DNA of 9,548 nucleotides, taken from contig CAYLYM010000139.1 in the NCBI GenBank assembly GCA_964387645.1, positions 1 to 9,548 of the forward strand, read 5' to 3'. Positions 7,247 to 9,548 of the stretch are shown here, in pieces. The DNA comes from CAYLYM01 sp964387645 (GTDB lineage Bacteria > Calditrichota > Calditrichia > RBG-13-44-9). How positions within the stretch are numbered: position 1 is the stretch's first letter; each line of letters begins with the position of its first letter. The notes under the pieces were generated by a model that saw only the letters and a program-made list of their open reading frames with translations, searched no databases and was not told where the DNA came from. Position numbers and translations under genes: made by a program.

Positions 7247-7482
7247 GGAACAAATTGTTTAACAATTGATATCATCAAGGGAAATAGGATTGTTCTATAT
7301 CATTTTATGAAGACAAAAATGTTAAAAAAGTCAGGGGTTAATTCGAAAATAATATATGAATTTTAATTGAGATTTGAAGATAGTAAATAACGATTTGTAA
7401 ATAAGATTTAAATAAAAAGTGTAGTTTTAGAAAAATTAAATGGTAATATGGAAGGGTACAAAATTATAAAACTTAATTTTAA
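7247..7482. other. A+T-rich spacer with one short inverted repeat
   Basis: No gene is seen. The only structure is AATTGTT-T-AACAATT (7253-7267), directly after the second micropeptide stop. It is a perfect 7+1+7 palindrome that could be a regulatory site or a weak stem. It has no G+C-rich stem or T-tract, so I do not call a terminator. The rest is very A+T-rich, with no clear promoter for the 82-residue gene that follows. Confidence 0.4.
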
Positions 7483-7731
7483 ATGATGAGTAAGAATCGC
7501 AGGATTTTAGTTGGCAGACGTTTTGAAGATTTTATCCGAAATGGTATTTTCTTTGAACAATCCTTTTCGGAACAATTGTGGCATGATACGATCACTGATT
7601 TGCGATATCAGTCTTTAATCGATCGAAGAAAAAAGCGACGTCGAGCTTCAGAGCAAGACCAACATTACTATGAGGATGTTTTTTCTTTAACAACGATAAC
7701 TTTTATTAAAGAAGATTTTGAGTTTGAATGA
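7483..7731 (+). CDS. Hypothetical protein, 82 residues, highly charged
   Basis: I do not recognise this protein. It has no membrane span, signal peptide or cysteine. The N-terminal part is basic (MMSKNRRILVGRRFEDF). A basic cluster DRRKKRRR (47-54) sits in the middle and the end is acidic (EDFEFE), so nucleic-acid or membrane-surface binding is conceivable but unproven. Coding is supported by G+C of about 33-43% across the frame, compared with about 15% in the spacer just before it. Two ATGs stand in tandem at 7483 and 7486; either could be the start, and neither has a Shine-Dalgarno sequence. It is flanked by 236- and 168-base spacers, so it is probably a single-gene unit. Confidence 0.6.
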   Translation: MMSKNRRILVGRRFEDFIRNGIFFEQSFSEQLWHDTITDLRYQSLIDRRKKRRRASEQDQHYYEDVFSLTTITFIKEDFEFE

Positions 7732-7899
7732 AAAGTATTATAATTTTATTGTATATTTAGACAATTATTCAAAATTTTTAGAAATAATGTTGGAAATAAA
7801 TTAAGTTATCAAATTATGAAGGTTAAAAAATTGTTCTGAAATCATTCGAATAGAATTGTTTTTAAAATTTATGTAACGTTAGAGAAATAAATTGATTTT

Positions 7900-8724
7900 A
7901 TGAAATTTTTAAAAGAAAAAATACACAAATACAAAGTGTATTGGTTTATTTTTATTGTATTAATTTTAACAGTAATGAGCACTGCATTAAGCAATGATAA
8001 AATTTTGCCTAGTTCAGTAAGAGTTTTTCATCCAGGTGAGCGATTAATTTACAAAGTAAAATATTTTTTTCTGCGCGTTGGTACTCTGAAATTGCATAAT
8101 GAAGGTTTGGTTGATATTGATGGTAAAAAATATTTTAAGCTGAAAATTTTTGTTGATTCATCTCCGGGTGTGCCTTTCGTCAACATACATGATGTTTACG
8201 AGAGTTATGTTGATAGTAATTCTGTCCCTGTAGCTTTTTATGCTTGGGAGAAGAAAGGTGATTATACATTATATACGGCGTATGAATTCAATTATAATGA
8301 TAATAATATTCGCGTATTGATTCAAAAAGAATTTCCTGATAAAGTTGAAGTTCTTGAAGATAATCTGGTAAAGATTAATCGGGTTTATCGGGATGTTTTG
8401 TCGCTTTTATATTTTGCCCGGAAGAAATCGAGTGAGAATTATAAGAATATCATAATACCGACTTTTGCACTTGGAGGGCGCGATAGCTGTTATTTTAATG
8501 AAGCAGGAAAATTGCGAGAAATTAAGGTAAATGGTGTGAAACAAAAAGCCTATTATCTTCAAGGACGTGTTAAATTTATTGGAATTGCTGGAATTAAAGA
8601 TGATTTTGAAGGGTGGTTTTCTACTGACAAACAGCGAGTACCTTTAAAGGCGAAGATGAAGGCATTTTTTGGTTCAATTAACATTGAACTCGAAGACTAT
8701 GAAAATTGGGTGTCACTGTATTGA
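7900..8724 (+). CDS. Secreted DUF3108 domain protein
   Basis: This 274-residue exported protein has a lysine-rich n-region (KFLKEKIHKYK), a hydrophobic stretch (about 13-30) and a plausible signal peptidase I site after STALS (31). There is no lipobox cysteine. The mature part begins like other DUF3108 proteins, with FHPGERLIYKVKYFFLRVGTL (43-63), and ends with the family's closing block GWFSTDKQRVPLKAKM (238-253) followed by GSINIELEDY. The family is predicted to form a beta-rich fold in the periplasm or at the outer membrane; its molecular role is not established. The gene is preceded by a 168-base spacer without a Shine-Dalgarno sequence. A sensor kinase gene follows 269 bases later on the same strand, but no functional link is evident. 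The domain assignment is firm, the function open. Confidence 0.88.
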   Translation: MKFLKEKIHKYKVYWFIFIVLILTVMSTALSNDKILPSSVRVFHPGERLIYKVKYFFLRVGTLKLHNEGLVDIDGKKYFKLKIFVDSSPGVPFVNIHDVYESYVDSNSVPVAFYAWEKKGDYTLYTAYEFNYNDNNIRVLIQKEFPDKVEVLEDNLVKINRVYRDVLSLLYFARKKSSENYKNIIIPTFALGGRDSCYFNEAGKLREIKVNGVKQKAYYLQGRVKFIGIAGIKDDFEGWFSTDKQRVPLKAKMKAFFGSINIELEDYENWVSLY

Positions 8725-8943
8725 TGAAATTATTTTACTATAGAATGTTCCAAATTAAATATATCTTACTTTTCATCCACCCTGATTTTTAATTAGATTT
8801 GAATTTTTAAAATAATTTGCCAAAATGTAAAGTTAGAAAAAACTTTCAGACTGATAATTAAATTTAAAAAGGTTGTGTTCTAAATATATTATTTTTCAAA
8901 TGATTTAGAATTAATATTGACGGATATACCTAAAAATGATTTA

Positions 8944-8970
8944 AATTTATAATTTTAAATATTATAAATT
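8944..8970. promoter_or_regulatory. Perfect 9-bp inverted repeat before the PAS kinase gene
   Basis: AATTTATAA (8944-8952) and TTATAAATT (8962-8970) are exact complements around a 9-base loop, ending 23 bases before the kinase ATG. It could be an operator or a leader stem. It contains only A and T in an 85-90% A+T stretch, so it may be chance. Confidence 0.25.
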
Positions 8971-8993
8971 GCTTTAAAAATAAAATTTTAAAG

Positions 8994-9548
8994 ATGAGCT
9001 CTAAAATCGACAAAAAAAAGCACATTTTTTATCTTTTGAATAACAAATTTTACAATTTATTAGAAGACCGGGAAACTAAAAGTTCAGATCAGAAAGAGGC
9101 TCTTCAGTCTATTCAGGGTAGTGTTAATGATCGTAGGTTGATTGATAAAGTTTATACTTTTTATAAAACGATTATTCAGAATATAAATGTTGGACTTCTT
9201 ACTATTGATCTATCTGGAAATATAACATTTGCGAATAGGTTAGCTGCACATTTATTAGGTTACAACATCGAAGAACTACTTGATAAAAATGTCAGAGTGA
9301 TATTTGGGGAGGATAAGGAATCTCAAAAAATATTGGATATGCTTTTTATTCCTGGTAAGCAACTGAATGAAAAAGAGATTATCTTTCGACATAGAAGTGG
9401 AGAAAACATCTTGGTTGGATTAAACACATCTCCAATTCATGATGATAAAAACAATTTTGATGGTGTTGTTTTACTGTTTAGAGATTTAACCGATATAGTG
9501 CATCTCCGCAGACAGATAGAGCGAATGGAACGTTTGGCTTTATTAGGA
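8994..9548 (+). CDS. PAS-domain sensor histidine kinase, 3' end outside the window
   Basis: The frame is open to the window end (185 codons). After a lysine-rich, soluble N-terminal region (1-55) comes a PAS domain (about 57-168), with NVGLLTIDLSGNITFANRLA and LGYNIEELLDKN in its first half and FRHRSGENILVGLNTSPI in its second. The linker LFRDLTDIVHLRRQIERMER leads into LALLG, the usual lead-in to a HisKA domain (LGExxAGIAHEIRNPL). The phospho-acceptor histidine should follow within about ten residues past the edge. This layout is that of NtrB/AtoS/ZraS-type kinases, which often pair with a sigma-54-dependent response regulator encoded next door. I predict such a gene downstream but cannot see it. 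No membrane segment occurs in the visible part. The ATG was chosen because the spacer before it is extremely A+T-rich with no longer frame; only AAAG precedes it. Confidence 0.9.
   Translation, partial: MSSKIDKKKHIFYLLNNKFYNLLEDRETKSSDQKEALQSIQGSVNDRRLIDKVYTFYKTIIQNINVGLLTIDLSGNITFANRLAAHLLGYNIEELLDKNVRVIFGEDKESQKILDMLFIPGKQLNEKEIIFRHRSGENILVGLNTSPIHDDKNNFDGVVLLFRDLTDIVHLRRQIERMERLALLG

Noticed and set aside
8823..8846. Short hairpin AAAGTT-agaaaa-AACTTT after the DUF3108 gene
   Set aside because: A 6-bp stem with only one G-C pair and no T-tract is too weak to call a terminator.
8917..8945. TTGACG followed after 17 bases by TTTAAA, upstream of the PAS kinase
   Set aside because: The -10 match is poor and the stretch is so A+T-rich that such pairs arise by chance; not strong enough to call.
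1..9548. Hidden mobile element, CRISPR array, tRNA, toxin-antitoxin or defence system
   Set aside because: I found no terminal repeats, regularly spaced repeats, cloverleaf-like sequence, transposase or nuclease motifs on either strand.

Overview
The window is about two-thirds A+T and has very A+T-rich intergenic stretches. It reads as chromosomal DNA of a Gram-negative bacterium. A glycosyltransferase family 9 (heptosyltransferase-type) protein and a secreted DUF3108 protein point to an outer envelope with LPS-like glycans. Most of the larger genes lack a recognisable Shine-Dalgarno sequence. One clear promoter candidate fits the Bacteroidota-type TTTG/TAnnTTTG pattern about as well as it fits sigma-70. 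Together these features suggest the Bacteroidota/FCB group or a relative such as Calditrichota, but this is an inference and no marker gene is present to settle it.

Layout. Positions 1-289 hold no convincing gene, only a hairpin at 187-214. Two genes follow on the minus strand: a large soluble hybrid sensor kinase (290-3550) and, upstream of it in the same direction, a short divergent pyruvate kinase-like protein (3793-4773). A 143-base divergent intergenic region (4774-4916) carries several inverted repeats and the best promoter in the window. On the plus strand come a GT9 glycosyltransferase (4917-6002), a MeaB/ArgK-type GTPase chaperone (6121-7068), two micro-ORFs coupled by an ATGA overlap (7083-7181 and 7178-7246), an unrecognised 82-residue protein (7483-7731), a secreted DUF3108 protein (7900-8724) and the start of a PAS sensor histidine kinase that runs off the window end (8994-9548).

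How the genes work together. This is mostly a row of independently placed housekeeping and signalling genes, not one system. MeaB normally protects and reloads methylmalonyl-CoA mutase, but no mutase gene is visible here. The two sensor kinases have no partner response regulator in view, although the large one carries its own C-terminal receiver domain. I see no mobile element, CRISPR array, tRNA or rRNA.

Points most worth a second look are the pyruvate kinase-like protein, the micro-ORF pair and the glycosyltransferase promoter. The pyruvate kinase-like protein has no C-terminal domain, carries a K+-independent-type signature and has glycine in place of the catalytic threonine. The micro-ORF pair behind meaB has the only good ribosome binding sites in the window. 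The glycosyltransferase promoter sits so close to its start codon that the mRNA may be leaderless.
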